This document shows positions 1 through 8,450 of a DNA stretch of 38,259 nt, piece by piece. The notes beneath the pieces were generated by a model. The model did not search any database. It was not told where the DNA came from and saw only the letters and a program-made list of their open reading frames with translations. A program made the position numbers and the translations under genes. Each line of letters opens with the position of its first letter. The stretch's first letter is position 1. Origin of the DNA: Candidatus Gastranaerophilales bacterium (GTDB lineage Bacteria; Cyanobacteriota; Vampirovibrionia; Gastranaerophilales; Gastranaerophilaceae); NCBI GenBank assembly GCA_944324865.1, contig CALUXW010000016.1, forward strand, positions 1-38,259, written 5' to 3'.

Positions 1-23
1 AGTTGGTAAATATTGTGCATTCG

Positions 24-43
24 CACTTTGGCTTCGCCAAGTG
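24..43. repeat. Short imperfect hairpin at the window edge
   Basis: The arms CACTT(T)GGC and GCCAAGTG pair around a TTC loop with one bulged T. No T-run follows on either strand, so a classical terminator is not supported. It may belong to a gene outside the window or to a dispersed repeat. Confidence 0.3.
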
Positions 44-63
44 AGCTAAACGCCCTAATTATT

Positions 64-89
64 TATTTAGTTATCAAGCAAACTAAATA
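64..89. repeat. 9-bp inverted repeat downstream of the ABC exporter gene
   Basis: TATTTAGTT (64-72) and AACTAAATA (81-89) are perfect reverse complements separated by 8 nt. A nearby direct repeat AATACTTGC occurs at 87-95 and 105-113. The region is non-coding and lies beyond the stop of the minus-strand exporter gene. It could be an mRNA 3' structure; nothing else is recognisable in 1-134. Confidence 0.35.
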
Positions 90-114
90 CTTGCAGTAAT
101 TATAATACTTGCTC

Positions 115-135
115 AAAAACTTCTGTCAAGTTTTT
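115..135 (-). terminator. Weak terminator-like hairpin after the ABC exporter gene
   Basis: AAAAACTT (115-122) and AAGTTTTT (128-135) form an 8-bp A/T-rich stem with a 5-nt loop. On the minus strand the 3' arm ends in five T residues. It touches the last base of the exporter stop codon. The stem is weak, so the call is tentative. Confidence 0.25.
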
Positions 136-1952
136 TATTGCCCAAGCTCAACTTCGTCTTTTGTAAACTGCATTTCATAAAGATATTTGTACTGTCCGCC
201 TTCGATTTGCATTAGTTCATGATGACTACCCATTTCAACAAGTTGACCTTCATTTATGACGGCAATTTTATCTGCGTTTTTAATGGTAGATAACCTGTGT
301 GCTATAACGAAGACTGTTCTGCCTTTAATCAAATTTTCCAATGCTTTTTGCACAATAGCTTCTGATTTATTGTCAAGTGCAGATGTTGCCTCATCCAAAA
401 TTAGAATTGGTGCATCTTTTATCATAGCACGTGCGATTGCAACCCTCTGTCTTTGTCCTCCGGATAAATTTGTTCCTCTCTCGCCTATTAGTGTATCAAT
501 TCCGTCTTCTAATGTGTCTATAAAATCGTCTAAATGTGCTGCACAAATAGCCTGTTTTATTTCTTCTTCCGTTGCAGTTTTTTTGCCTATAAGTATGTTA
601 TCGCGTATAGTTCCCGAAAACAGGAAATTATCCTGAAAAACTTCACTGATATTGTTTCTTAAAGAATTTAGCGTGTAATTCCTTATGTCTTGCCCATCAA
701 TTTTTATGCTACCTGATTGTATATCATAAAATCTTGGCAATAGGTTTACAATTGTAGATTTTCCGCCACCAGAATTACCTACCAATGCTAGCACTTCACC
801 TTTTTTGATTTCAAAAGAAACGTCCTTTAAAACAGGCTTATTTTCTTCATATTCAAAAAATACGTTTTCAAAAGTTATATTGTGTTCAATATTTTTTAGC
901 TCTTTAGCATTTTGTAGATTTTTGATTTCCGGTTGAAGATCAAAAAGTTCAAAAACCCTATTCATTGAAACAAAGATGTTTTGCATATTTGTAAGCGTGC
1001 CACCAAGAGTTTTTATAGGTTTATATAATAATAATAAAGATGTAATAAAGCTTGCTAGTGAGCCTGTTGACATTTCTTGAGTTATAATAAGGTGATTTCC
1101 AACTACCATAACGATTGCAATCCCGATACTTGCAATAAAGTACATAATGGGAGAAAGCCAGCCGGATCGTTTTGTTAGCGACATAGAAAGGTCAAAAAGC
1201 TGTCTTATTTGACCTTTGAACTTTTTATAAATGTCTTCTTGCAGACAATATCCGCTAATAATTTTATTACCATGGTATGTTTCATTTACATTTGTAGTCA
1301 TACCGCCACCCACAACCATAGAGGCATTTGAAACACTTTTAACTTTTTTTCTTATAAGTGATACCGGTATAAAAGCACACACAAGAACAATTATTCCCAC
1401 AAGAGCAAGTTTCCATGAATTGTATAGTAATACTGCTATTAAACCCAAGGAGCTTGTAAATGCTGTAATTATAGTTTTAATGGACTCAACAATATTTCTT
1501 GAAGCAATATCAGGGTCAGATAAAAACCTTGATACAACGAGTCCGGAAGTATTTTCATCATAAAATTTTGAGTCAAGATAGACAAGTTTTTTAAATAAAT
1601 CTTCCTTTACGGAATTTGAAATTTTAATGCTTATCCAATCTGTCAGATATGAATTTGCATATTTAAGTAAACCTTGAATAATTGCAAATAACATAATAGC
1701 CCAAGGGATTATTGTTGCAAGAATATCTCTTGTTAGCATAAAATTTTTATATGTATAGGTGTTACCATTTATAACAACATCAATATATGGTTTCAATACA
1801 AATGCGGTTGCGCCATCTAATAAGCCCAGAGGTATTGCAAGAGAAAAACCTATTATTATTCTTGGCAAAACAGGTTTTATATAAGGCCACATACGATTAA
1901 GTAAATATCCGTAATTAAATGCTTTATCTGTTTTTATTGTACTTAATTTCAT
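135..1952 (-). CDS. MsbA-like ABC exporter (fused membrane and ATPase domains)
   Basis: A 605-residue half-transporter with a six-helix exporter membrane domain (about residues 30-330) and a C-terminal ATPase domain. Visible motifs are Walker A GNSGGGKST (392-400), Q-loop Gln440, signature LSGGQ (496-500), Walker B ILILDE (516-521) and H-loop His552. Family members dimerise in the inner membrane and flip lipids such as lipid A, or export drugs. The Kdo transferase waaA elsewhere in the window makes a lipid A/core flippase role plausible, but substrate cannot be read from sequence. The ATG at 1952 is chosen because AAGGA lies just upstream. A longer in-frame version would add 31 unlikely residues and overlap the Nudix gene. 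It follows the Nudix gene by 46 nt and may be co-transcribed with it. Confidence 0.88.
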   Translation of the reverse strand: MKLSTIKTDKAFNYGYLLNRMWPYIKPVLPRIIIGFSLAIPLGLLDGATAFVLKPYIDVVINGNTYTYKNFMLTRDILATIIPWAIMLFAIIQGLLKYANSYLTDWISIKISNSVKEDLFKKLVYLDSKFYDENTSGLVVSRFLSDPDIASRNIVESIKTIITAFTSSLGLIAVLLYNSWKLALVGIIVLVCAFIPVSLIRKKVKSVSNASMVVGGGMTTNVNETYHGNKIISGYCLQEDIYKKFKGQIRQLFDLSMSLTKRSGWLSPIMYFIASIGIAIVMVVGNHLIITQEMSTGSLASFITSLLLLYKPIKTLGGTLTNMQNIFVSMNRVFELFDLQPEIKNLQNAKELKNIEHNITFENVFFEYEENKPVLKDVSFEIKKGEVLALVGNSGGGKSTIVNLLPRFYDIQSGSIKIDGQDIRNYTLNSLRNNISEVFQDNFLFSGTIRDNILIGKKTATEEEIKQAICAAHLDDFIDTLEDGIDTLIGERGTNLSGGQRQRVAIARAMIKDAPILILDEATSALDNKSEAIVQKALENLIKGRTVFVIAHRLSTIKNADKIAVINEGQLVEMGSHHELMQIEGGQYKYLYEMQFTKDEVELGQ

Positions 1953-1998
1953 ATTGCTATCCTTATATCCTCTCTTAAAATTATTGCATAAAAATAAA

Positions 1999-2565
1999 TT
2001 ATTTATCAAAAAGAGCAAAAAACAGCCCGCTAAGTGTTTGTGCACCTATAGAATTACCCTGTCTTTCAAAATCTTTTATGAAATCTAAAACTTTTTCTTT
2101 TTCGATAAGCCTTCGTTCAACAATTATTCCGCCGTCGTTATCTGTAGGATTTTCAAACTCTTTTGACCCATCAATATGTGCAATTGCAATTGTGGATGTT
2201 TCAGAGGTAAGGCCTGCAGAACTCGATATTTTTCTTGAAACAATTTTTATTTCTTCTGTTTCATATCCACTTTCCTCTTTTAATTCTCTTTTAATTGCAG
2301 ACAAGATGTCTTCATTTTTATTTATATCTCCAACTAGCCCTGCAGGCATCTCAAGACAGTAGTTAGCTTTGTTTTCACTAAAAATGGGTGGCCTTCTGGT
2401 TATTAAGAATAGAAAATACTCTTTATTATTTTTTTTAATTATGGGAACTATAACTGCTATATCTTTAGCGTTGTTTCTGTGTGCATAGACCCACTTAGCG
2501 CCATTTTCGCGAGAAAATGCTTTCAGTTGCAAGAATTTTGTTGAATATAAAATTTCATTACTCAT
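1999..2565 (-). CDS. Nudix hydrolase, ADP-ribose pyrophosphatase-like
   Basis: This 188-residue protein carries a full Nudix box. It begins at the Gly of GDINKNEDILSAIKRELKEE, matches G-x5-E-x7-REUxEExGU and ends in SGY. The box glutamates bind the divalent metal used to cleave nucleoside diphosphates linked to another group. The upstream region with PxGLV and the overall length resemble ADP-ribose/ADP-sugar pyrophosphatases (NudF type), but the substrate is not fixed by the motif. AGAGGT precedes the ATG at a normal distance. It is divergent from purS across 73 bp and upstream of the ABC exporter gene. The final box residue is Tyr rather than the usual aliphatic residue. Confidence 0.85.
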   Translation of the reverse strand: MSNEILYSTKFLQLKAFSRENGAKWVYAHRNNAKDIAVIVPIIKKNNKEYFLFLITRRPPIFSENKANYCLEMPAGLVGDINKNEDILSAIKRELKEESGYETEEIKIVSRKISSSAGLTSETSTIAIAHIDGSKEFENPTDNDGGIIVERRLIEKEKVLDFIKDFERQGNSIGAQTLSGLFFALFDK

Positions 2566-2619
2566 TTTTTACCTCTTAAAATATAATATTATAAATTTTT
2601 AAAGCCGCACAGTTGTTTT

Positions 2620-2628
2620 TGTGATAAT
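2620..2628 (+). promoter_or_regulatory. Extended -10 element for the purine operon (predicted leaderless start)
   Basis: TGTGATAAT reads as TGn plus GATAAT (2623-2628). Standard spacing puts the first transcribed base near 2635, only about 4 nt before the purS ATG at 2639. No clear -35 box and no Shine-Dalgarno are present. A very similar string precedes coaX. There is no room for a purine riboswitch in the 73-bp divergent gap. Confidence 0.45.
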
Positions 2629-2638
2629 TTTAATTTAT

Positions 2639-2899
2639 ATGAAAAGGTATATTGCAAAAGTAGTCGTAACCCTTAAAGATGATGTAAAAGATAATCGCGC
2701 TCTTGTGCTGGATAAAATGTTAAAAAATCTTAAAATCGAGAATAGAGCAGATTTTTTAACAGGACGTTTTTACACTTTTTGCATAAGCGCTGAAGATAAA
2801 AATGCTGCACATAAAAAAATTTGTTATGTTTGTAGCGAGATTTTATCTAATCCTGTCGTGGAAAAATATAAAATAAATTCAATAGAGGTTTTAAAATGA
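2639..2899 (+). CDS. purS: PurS subunit of phosphoribosylformylglycinamidine synthase
   Basis: This small protein of 86 residues begins MKRYIAKVVVTLKDDVKD, the usual PurS opening, and has the expected length of about 80-90 residues. PurS, PurQ and PurL together form the three-subunit FGAM synthase, in which PurS helps dock the glutaminase to the synthetase. The start at 2639 is preferred over an in-frame GTG at 2621 because the family begins at this Met. The GTG would add a hydrophobic hexapeptide, and neither start has a ribosome binding site. It overlaps purQ by 4 nt (ATGA), so the two are probably translationally coupled. It is the first gene of the purine operon. Confidence 0.9.
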   Translation: MKRYIAKVVVTLKDDVKDNRALVLDKMLKNLKIENRADFLTGRFYTFCISAEDKNAAHKKICYVCSEILSNPVVEKYKINSIEVLK

Positions 2900-3522
2900 A
2901 AGCAGCAGTTGTTGTCTTTTTGGGTACAAACTGTGAAACTGAAACCAAAAGAGCACTTGAGTTTTGCGGTTTTGATGCTGAATATGTTGATTACAAAGTA
3001 AAATCTCTTGTTAAATATGATGCTGTTATATTTTGTGGAGGTTTTTCTTATGGGGATTATATTCGTGCTGGAAGATTGGCAAAGTTTACACCTGTTGTCG
3101 AAGCTACAAGAAAATATATCGAGCAAAATAGAGGTGTAACAGTAGGCATTTGCAATGGTTTTCAAATATTGTGCGAGGCTCACATATTAAAAGGTGCACT
3201 AGTCGAAAATAATTGTTCAAGATTTATATGCAAAAATGTCCCGCTTGAACTTTATTTTGCGGGTTGCAAAAAAAATATTTCACTTCCTGTTGCTCATAGG
3301 GAAGGTAAATACGTTTGTTTTGAAGATGTAAGTAAGTATGAATTTTTAAAATATACAGATAATCCAAATGGTTCAATGTATGATATTGCAGGACTGTATG
3401 ATAGTAATAATAGGGTTATGGGCCTTATGCCTCATCCTGAAAGGGCAATTTTTGCCAAAAACTTTGGATATGACGGTAATGAAATTTTTAAAATTATAAA
3501 GGAAGAAATTAAACGTGGATAA
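2896..3522 (+). CDS. purQ: PurQ, glutamine amidotransferase subunit of FGAM synthase
   Basis: A 208-residue class I glutamine amidotransferase. The nucleophile is Cys86 in VGICNGFQ and the other triad members are His180 and Glu182 in LMPHPERA. An FCGGFSYGDYIRAG segment near residues 46-59 is typical of PurQ. It releases ammonia from glutamine and channels it to PurL for conversion of FGAR to FGAM, step 4 of purine synthesis in the cytoplasm. It starts inside the purS stop (ATGA) and ends 8 nt inside purL, so the three subunit genes form one coupled block. Confidence 0.95.
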   Translation: MKAAVVVFLGTNCETETKRALEFCGFDAEYVDYKVKSLVKYDAVIFCGGFSYGDYIRAGRLAKFTPVVEATRKYIEQNRGVTVGICNGFQILCEAHILKGALVENNCSRFICKNVPLELYFAGCKKNISLPVAHREGKYVCFEDVSKYEFLKYTDNPNGSMYDIAGLYDSNNRVMGLMPHPERAIFAKNFGYDGNEIFKIIKEEIKRG

Positions 3523-5644
3523 ATTTATAGAATATGAGATACAGAAGCGTTTAAAAAGAAAAATGAATGAGCTTGAAAGACACATTTTTAGTGCAATGTG
3601 GAGTGAGCATTGCGGCTATTTGCACTCCAGAAAAGAACTTAAAAAGTTAAATACAAAAGGTGCACTTTTTCCGAGTGAAAATGCAGGCGGTGTCAAAATA
3701 GGAAATTGGGGCATATTCTTCAAAACAGAATCGCACAACCATCCATGTGCAGTTGAACCATATCAAGGTGCAGCAACCGGAGTTGGAGGTATAATTAGAG
3801 ATATTTTGGCACTTAATGCAAGACCTATAGCACTTTTAAATTCTCTTAAATTTTCTTTTTCTCAGAAGCATTTAATTGACGGAGTAACCAGAGGTATTAG
3901 TGACTATGGTAATTCTTGCGGTATAGCCAATGTGGCAGGGGAAGTAATTTTCGATGACAGCTATTATGACTTACCCATTGTAAATGTTATGGCAGTTGGT
4001 ATTGCACCAATTAATAAGGTTAAGTTGTCATCAGCAAAAGAGAATTGCATTATTGTTCTTATTGGTTCTGCGACAGGACCTGATGGTGTTGGAGGTGCAG
4101 CTTTTGCCTCAAAAGAGTTAAAAAACAATAAAAGTGAAGAAAAAATTCATGTTCAAATAGGTGACCCTTTTGTTAAGAAGAAATTAATTGAAGCAACTCT
4201 TGAGATTTTAAATATTGAAGATGTTGTTGCATCGCAAGATTGCGGTGCTGCAGGACTTTTAAGTTCTACAACTGAGATGGCTTATAAGGGTAAATGTTCT
4301 CTTGAACTTGATTTAAATAAGTTGCATTTGGCTCAAGAAAACATGACTCCTGCGCAGATTTTATTGAGTGAAACTCAAGAGAGAATGGTTTTTGCAATTA
4401 AAGAAAAAGCTTTAGAAAAAGTAATGGAAATTGCAAAAAAATATGAACTTGAAATTTCAAAAATAGGTAGAACTTTTCCCGGTGGAGATTATATTGTAAG
4501 AAAAGGTTCTGTAATTCTGTCGAAAACTCCTCTGGACATTATTTGCGAGCCTTATATTTATGAATGCACGGGAGATTTTCAAGTAAAAATTAAAGAATGC
4601 AAAAACAAAAAAGATGTTAATATATATGATGCTGTTAATAGAATTGTTTCTAATCCGGAATTTGCATCGAAGAAATGGTTTTTTGAGCAATGGGATTATG
4701 CGGTGGGCGGTAGAACTTTTATACCACCCCAGAAATCAGGTGCCGCAGCATTAAAATTTTATGAGAACGACTGTTTTGTAGGAATTTGTATGGATTCAAA
4801 ACCACGTTTTTGCGAAGTTCATCCATATTATGGTACTGTGAGCACTTTTCTTGAAAGCTTTAGAAATCTTGTTTCGTCAGGTTTTGAGCCTTTGGGATGT
4901 ACAAATTGTTTAAATTTTGCAAATCCTGAAAAAAAAGAAGTGTCTACTGCATTTAAAGCTGCAATCGCCGGGCTTGCAGAAATTTCAAATAAACTTGATA
5001 TCCCAATTGTTTCAGGTAATGTGTCTTTTTATAACGAGACAAAAAAAAGTAGAATCTATCCTACTGTTACAATTGGCATGATTGGGCATTGCAAATATGA
5101 AAATGATTTGATAGAAGCCGTATTTAATGTTGGTGAAAATATATTTTTAATTGGGAAAATAATTGATTTGCAAAGTAATATAGGCGGTTCTTTGTATGAA
5201 TATATTCTTTTTAATTTTTTGGGGGGTAAGATTGATATTGCAGATTACAATCTTGAAGTAAAATTAAAAAATACGATTTTTAGACTTAAGCAAAAATCTT
5301 TATTAAAAGGTGCAATTGATGTTTCAAAAGGAGGACTCTTGGGTACTCTTTTGTGTGCACTTTTTAATTCCAATGTTGGTTTTAGTGGCAGTTTTTTTGC
5401 AGGCAAAAATTATACAGATAGTCAAAAATTGAAAATACTCTTTGGTGAAATTGAAGGCAGATACATATTTTCAACATCAAATTACATTAAAGCAAAAGAA
5501 TATTTAATAAAAAATAATATTCCTTTTATGCATCTTGGTGTTTGTGTTGGTGATAAAATAAAATTTGACGGTTATGAATTTGATTTTGAAAAACTAAAAG
5601 AAAAATATTGTAATTCAATTAAAAATGTACTCGATGAATGTTAA
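3515..5644 (+). CDS. purL: PurL, synthetase subunit of FGAM synthase (small type)
   Basis: At 709 residues this is the small PurL that works with separate PurS and PurQ, not the roughly 1,300-residue fused enzyme of Gammaproteobacteria. SEHCGY at residues 30-35 and TESHNHP with the following glycine-rich loop (about 72-95) match the ATP/FGAR site of the AIR synthetase superfamily. A second half-repeat of the same fold follows. The start is GTG at 3515, with GGAAG upstream and an 8-nt overlap with purQ. No ATG nearby keeps the N-terminal helix. Its 3' end overlaps purF by 11 nt. Confidence 0.94.
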   Translation: MDKFIEYEIQKRLKRKMNELERHIFSAMWSEHCGYLHSRKELKKLNTKGALFPSENAGGVKIGNWGIFFKTESHNHPCAVEPYQGAATGVGGIIRDILALNARPIALLNSLKFSFSQKHLIDGVTRGISDYGNSCGIANVAGEVIFDDSYYDLPIVNVMAVGIAPINKVKLSSAKENCIIVLIGSATGPDGVGGAAFASKELKNNKSEEKIHVQIGDPFVKKKLIEATLEILNIEDVVASQDCGAAGLLSSTTEMAYKGKCSLELDLNKLHLAQENMTPAQILLSETQERMVFAIKEKALEKVMEIAKKYELEISKIGRTFPGGDYIVRKGSVILSKTPLDIICEPYIYECTGDFQVKIKECKNKKDVNIYDAVNRIVSNPEFASKKWFFEQWDYAVGGRTFIPPQKSGAAALKFYENDCFVGICMDSKPRFCEVHPYYGTVSTFLESFRNLVSSGFEPLGCTNCLNFANPEKKEVSTAFKAAIAGLAEISNKLDIPIVSGNVSFYNETKKSRIYPTVTIGMIGHCKYENDLIEAVFNVGENIFLIGKIIDLQSNIGGSLYEYILFNFLGGKIDIADYNLEVKLKNTIFRLKQKSLLKGAIDVSKGGLLGTLLCALFNSNVGFSGSFFAGKNYTDSQKLKILFGEIEGRYIFSTSNYIKAKEYLIKNNIPFMHLGVCVGDKIKFDGYEFDFEKLKEKYCNSIKNVLDEC

Positions 5645-7025
5645 AAAAGATAAAATAAAAGAAGAATGTGGTATTTTTGGCGGCTTTTGTACACAGGGAA
5701 ATATTGCGCCATACATTAAATGTGGGCTGTTAAAGTTGCAACATAGAGGGCAAGAAGCTGCCGGTATTTGCTGTGGCAATGAGCAACAAAAGGTTGTAAA
5801 AAACAATGGTCTTGTTAATTTTGCAATTGATAATTCTGCTTTAAAAAATTTAGATGGTAAATTTGGAATAGGTCATGTTAGATACTCAACTTTTGGAGAT
5901 GATAGAAAAGAAAATATTCAGCCACTAAAAATAACTTATATGGGTGAAGATGTTTCACTTGCACATAATGGCAATGTTTCACAAGCGAAGAAGATTAGAG
6001 AAAAGTTTGAGAGAATAGGAGAAGTTTTTTTAAGTTCTTCTGACAGTGAAGTTATTTTAAAGCGTCTGATTTTTTCACTAAAGAAAAAACCTTCTTTATG
6101 GAAGTTCGAAGAAGTTGCACAATGTTTGGATAATAATTTTTCACTGGGTGCATACTGCATTTTGTTATTTTTGCCAAATCGTATTATGGCATATAGGGAT
6201 AGTTTTGGATATAGACCGTTAATGTTTGCCCATTGCAACGAAGGTTTTTTTGTAGCATCGGAGGATGTAGCTTTTTATGGTTTAAATGTTAGAAAAATAA
6301 TTGAGATTATGCCTGCGCAAGGGATTGAAATTACAAAAGACAACTATGAAATTAAAACTTTTTCTAAGGCAAAAAATGTTTGTCAGTGTGTATTTGAACA
6401 AATTTATTTTTCATCTCCTGTATCAAATATATTTTCTCAAAATGTTTATAGCACAAGAATAAAACTGGGTGAAATATTATATGAATCAGAAGACAAAGAC
6501 TTTATTGCTGATGTTGCTATTCCAGTTATGGATAGTGGATTAGGTTGTGCCATTGGGTATTCAAGGGCTTCCAAAATTCCTTTTGACCTTGGATTAATTA
6601 GGAATAATTGGATGGAAAGATCTTTTATACAACCACAGCAAGAAAAAAGAAGTCTAAATGTTAGACAAAAATTTATTCCAATAAAATCGATAATTGAAGG
6701 TAAAAGAATTGTTTTGATAGATGATTCATTAGTAAGAGGCACAACTTCAAGTGAAATTATAAAAATGCTAAGGTCTTGTGGTGCAAAAGAAGTTCATATG
6801 CGTTCAGTATCGCCTAGGATAATAAACACCTGCATTTGGGGTGTTGATATACCTACCAGAAAAGAACTCATATCCTATGATAAGTCAGATGAACAAATAG
6901 CATTACAAATAGGCGCAGATAGTGTGAAATTTTTACCACAAGAGAAATTAAGAGAAGTTTTTTTAGGTGATGTTTGGTGCAAAAAATGCTTTAAGGAGGA
7001 TGAGAATGAAATATTCCTACCTTAA
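5634..7025 (+). CDS. purF: PurF, amidophosphoribosyltransferase with propeptide and 4Fe-4S cysteines
   Basis: The enzyme catalyses the first committed purine step, PRPP plus glutamine to phosphoribosylamine. The ATG at 5634 gives an 11-residue leader ending in EE before CGIFGG. This matches the Bacillus-type propeptide that is removed to expose the nucleophilic Cys (Cys12). An ATG 9 nt earlier is possible but would lengthen the leader. The PRPP loop VLIDDSLVRGTTS lies at 360-372. Four cysteines, C252 (CVFE), C400 (TCIWG), C449 and C452 (WCKKC), match the ligands of the oxygen-sensitive 4Fe-4S cluster of Bacillus-type PurF. It overlaps purL by 11 nt and purM by 20 nt. Confidence 0.94.
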   Translation: MNVKKDKIKEECGIFGGFCTQGNIAPYIKCGLLKLQHRGQEAAGICCGNEQQKVVKNNGLVNFAIDNSALKNLDGKFGIGHVRYSTFGDDRKENIQPLKITYMGEDVSLAHNGNVSQAKKIREKFERIGEVFLSSSDSEVILKRLIFSLKKKPSLWKFEEVAQCLDNNFSLGAYCILLFLPNRIMAYRDSFGYRPLMFAHCNEGFFVASEDVAFYGLNVRKIIEIMPAQGIEITKDNYEIKTFSKAKNVCQCVFEQIYFSSPVSNIFSQNVYSTRIKLGEILYESEDKDFIADVAIPVMDSGLGCAIGYSRASKIPFDLGLIRNNWMERSFIQPQQEKRSLNVRQKFIPIKSIIEGKRIVLIDDSLVRGTTSSEIIKMLRSCGAKEVHMRSVSPRIINTCIWGVDIPTRKELISYDKSDEQIALQIGADSVKFLPQEKLREVFLGDVWCKKCFKEDENEIFLP

Positions 7026-7938
7026 CTCAGGTGTCAATATTAAAAAAGCTGATGAATTTATTCAACATATAAAAAGTATAACAAAAAGAACACAAATTGG
7101 TTACTTTGCAGGTCTTTTTGAACATTCATTATTTAACGACTATTGTTTTGTTTCATGTGCTGATGGTATTGGGACAAAAATAATACCTTTAATTGCAAAA
7201 AAAGATGTTAAAACTATAGCAAACGATCTTTTGGCAATGAACTTAAATGATTTAATTTGTTGTGGTGCAAAGCCTTTATTTTTTCTTGATTACATTGCTG
7301 CAAATCAAATTGACGTAGAACTTTTGCATAATTTCATAAATGAGTTAAATTTAATATTGGATAAATATGAGTGTACTCTATTGGGAGGCGAAACTTCAGA
7401 ACTTGGGGATTTAATATTAAAAAACAATTTTGATGTTGCAGGTTTTCTTGTTGGAGCTGTAAAAAAAGAAAATTTAATTAATAAAAGTAATGTAAAAAAA
7501 GGTGACTCTATAATCGGATTAAAGTCTAATGGTGTCCACTCTAATGGATTTTCGTTAATTCGCAAGTTGTATTTTGATAAAGTAATAGATGATGTTTTTT
7601 TTGAAAAATTGCTTTCCCCTGTTAAAATTTACTATGATATTGTAATTAAGTTAAATGAAAAAAAACTTATAAACTCATGTGCTAATATAACAGGCGGAGG
7701 GATTGTTTCTAATATAAAACGTGCCTTGCCTGTAGGGTTAGATTTAAAACTCGATTTTAATAAAATTCCAAAATGTGAAATTTTTGAAAAAATTGTACAA
7801 ATTGTAGGAGCAAGTGAAGCTTTTAAAACTTTCAATATGAATGTAGGTTTTGTCCTAATCGTATCAAATGAGAAAACTGATTGCGTTATGGAACTTGCAA
7901 AGGATTGGCAGCCTTTTGTTTTTGGTGAGGTTGTATGA
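7006..7938 (+). CDS. purM: PurM, phosphoribosylformylglycinamidine cyclo-ligase (AIR synthetase)
   Basis: This 310-residue enzyme closes the imidazole ring of FGAM using ATP to give AIR. Motifs typical of the family are SCADGIGTK, the NDLLAMNLNDLICCGAKPLFFLDY region, LLGGETSEL and GVHSNGFSLIRK. The start at 7006 is secured by AAGGAGG (6993-6999) six nt upstream, although an in-frame ATG exists at 6967 inside purF. It is slightly shorter than the usual 340-350 residues. It overlaps purF by 20 nt and purN by 4 nt. Confidence 0.93.
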   Translation: MKYSYLNSGVNIKKADEFIQHIKSITKRTQIGYFAGLFEHSLFNDYCFVSCADGIGTKIIPLIAKKDVKTIANDLLAMNLNDLICCGAKPLFFLDYIAANQIDVELLHNFINELNLILDKYECTLLGGETSELGDLILKNNFDVAGFLVGAVKKENLINKSNVKKGDSIIGLKSNGVHSNGFSLIRKLYFDKVIDDVFFEKLLSPVKIYYDIVIKLNEKKLINSCANITGGGIVSNIKRALPVGLDLKLDFNKIPKCEIFEKIVQIVGASEAFKTFNMNVGFVLIVSNEKTDCVMELAKDWQPFVFGEVV

Positions 7939-8450
7939 AAAAAATTCTTATTTTTGCTTCAGGTAAAGGAACAAATTTTGAGGCTATTGTCGAATATTTT
8001 AAAAATAAAGATATTAAGATAGAGCTGTTATGCAATATTGATGAAGCCCCTGTGTTAAAAAAAGCAAAAATACTTAATATAGAATCGCATCTGGTGAGAT
8101 TTTCTCAAACTTATGATTTTTTAAAGAATAATAAATATAATTTGTATGTTCTTGCTGGTTACATGCGGATATTACCACCAGGTATATTGAAATTTGGAAC
8201 ATTTGTAAATATACACCCCTCCCTTTTACCTGATTTTAAGGGAATAAACGCAATTAAAAGAGCTTTTACATCAGGAGTAAAACAAACAGGAGTAAGTATT
8301 CATTTTGTTGAGGAGGAAGTAGACTCTGGAGAGATTATAGCGCAGCAAAAGTGTATAATAGAGCCTAATATGACACTAAATGATTTGGAAGAAAAAATAC
8401 ATGAAATTGAACATAATTTGTATCCAAGGGTAATAGAGGGTCTTTTATGA
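7935..8450 (+). CDS. purN: PurN, phosphoribosylglycinamide formyltransferase
   Basis: A 171-residue formyl-THF-dependent GAR transformylase (step 3 of purine synthesis). The N-terminal FASGKGTNF phosphate loop is present. The catalytic set is Asn92 and His94 (NIHPSLLP) with Asp130 (EEEVDSGEII). It is about 20-30 residues shorter than typical PurN, yet all the active-site segments are intact. The ATG overlaps the purM stop, and its own stop overlaps the purD start by 4 nt. Confidence 0.93.
   Translation: MKKILIFASGKGTNFEAIVEYFKNKDIKIELLCNIDEAPVLKKAKILNIESHLVRFSQTYDFLKNNKYNLYVLAGYMRILPPGILKFGTFVNIHPSLLPDFKGINAIKRAFTSGVKQTGVSIHFVEEEVDSGEIIAQQKCIIEPNMTLNDLEEKIHEIEHNLYPRVIEGLL

Noticed and set aside
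256..636. Plus-strand 126-residue open frame opposite the ABC ATPase domain
   Set aside because: It is antisense to the well-supported exporter gene, with no start signal and no recognisable motif.
1953..2045. Longer N-terminus for the ABC exporter (31 extra residues, hydrophobic)
   Set aside because: It would overlap the Nudix gene, has no ribosome site, and the Met at 1952 has AAGGA upstream and gives the normal exporter N-terminus.
2566..2638. Purine riboswitch or PurR-type operator before purS
   Set aside because: The divergent gap is only 73 bp, A/T-rich, with no purine aptamer core or clear long palindrome; promoter elements account for it.
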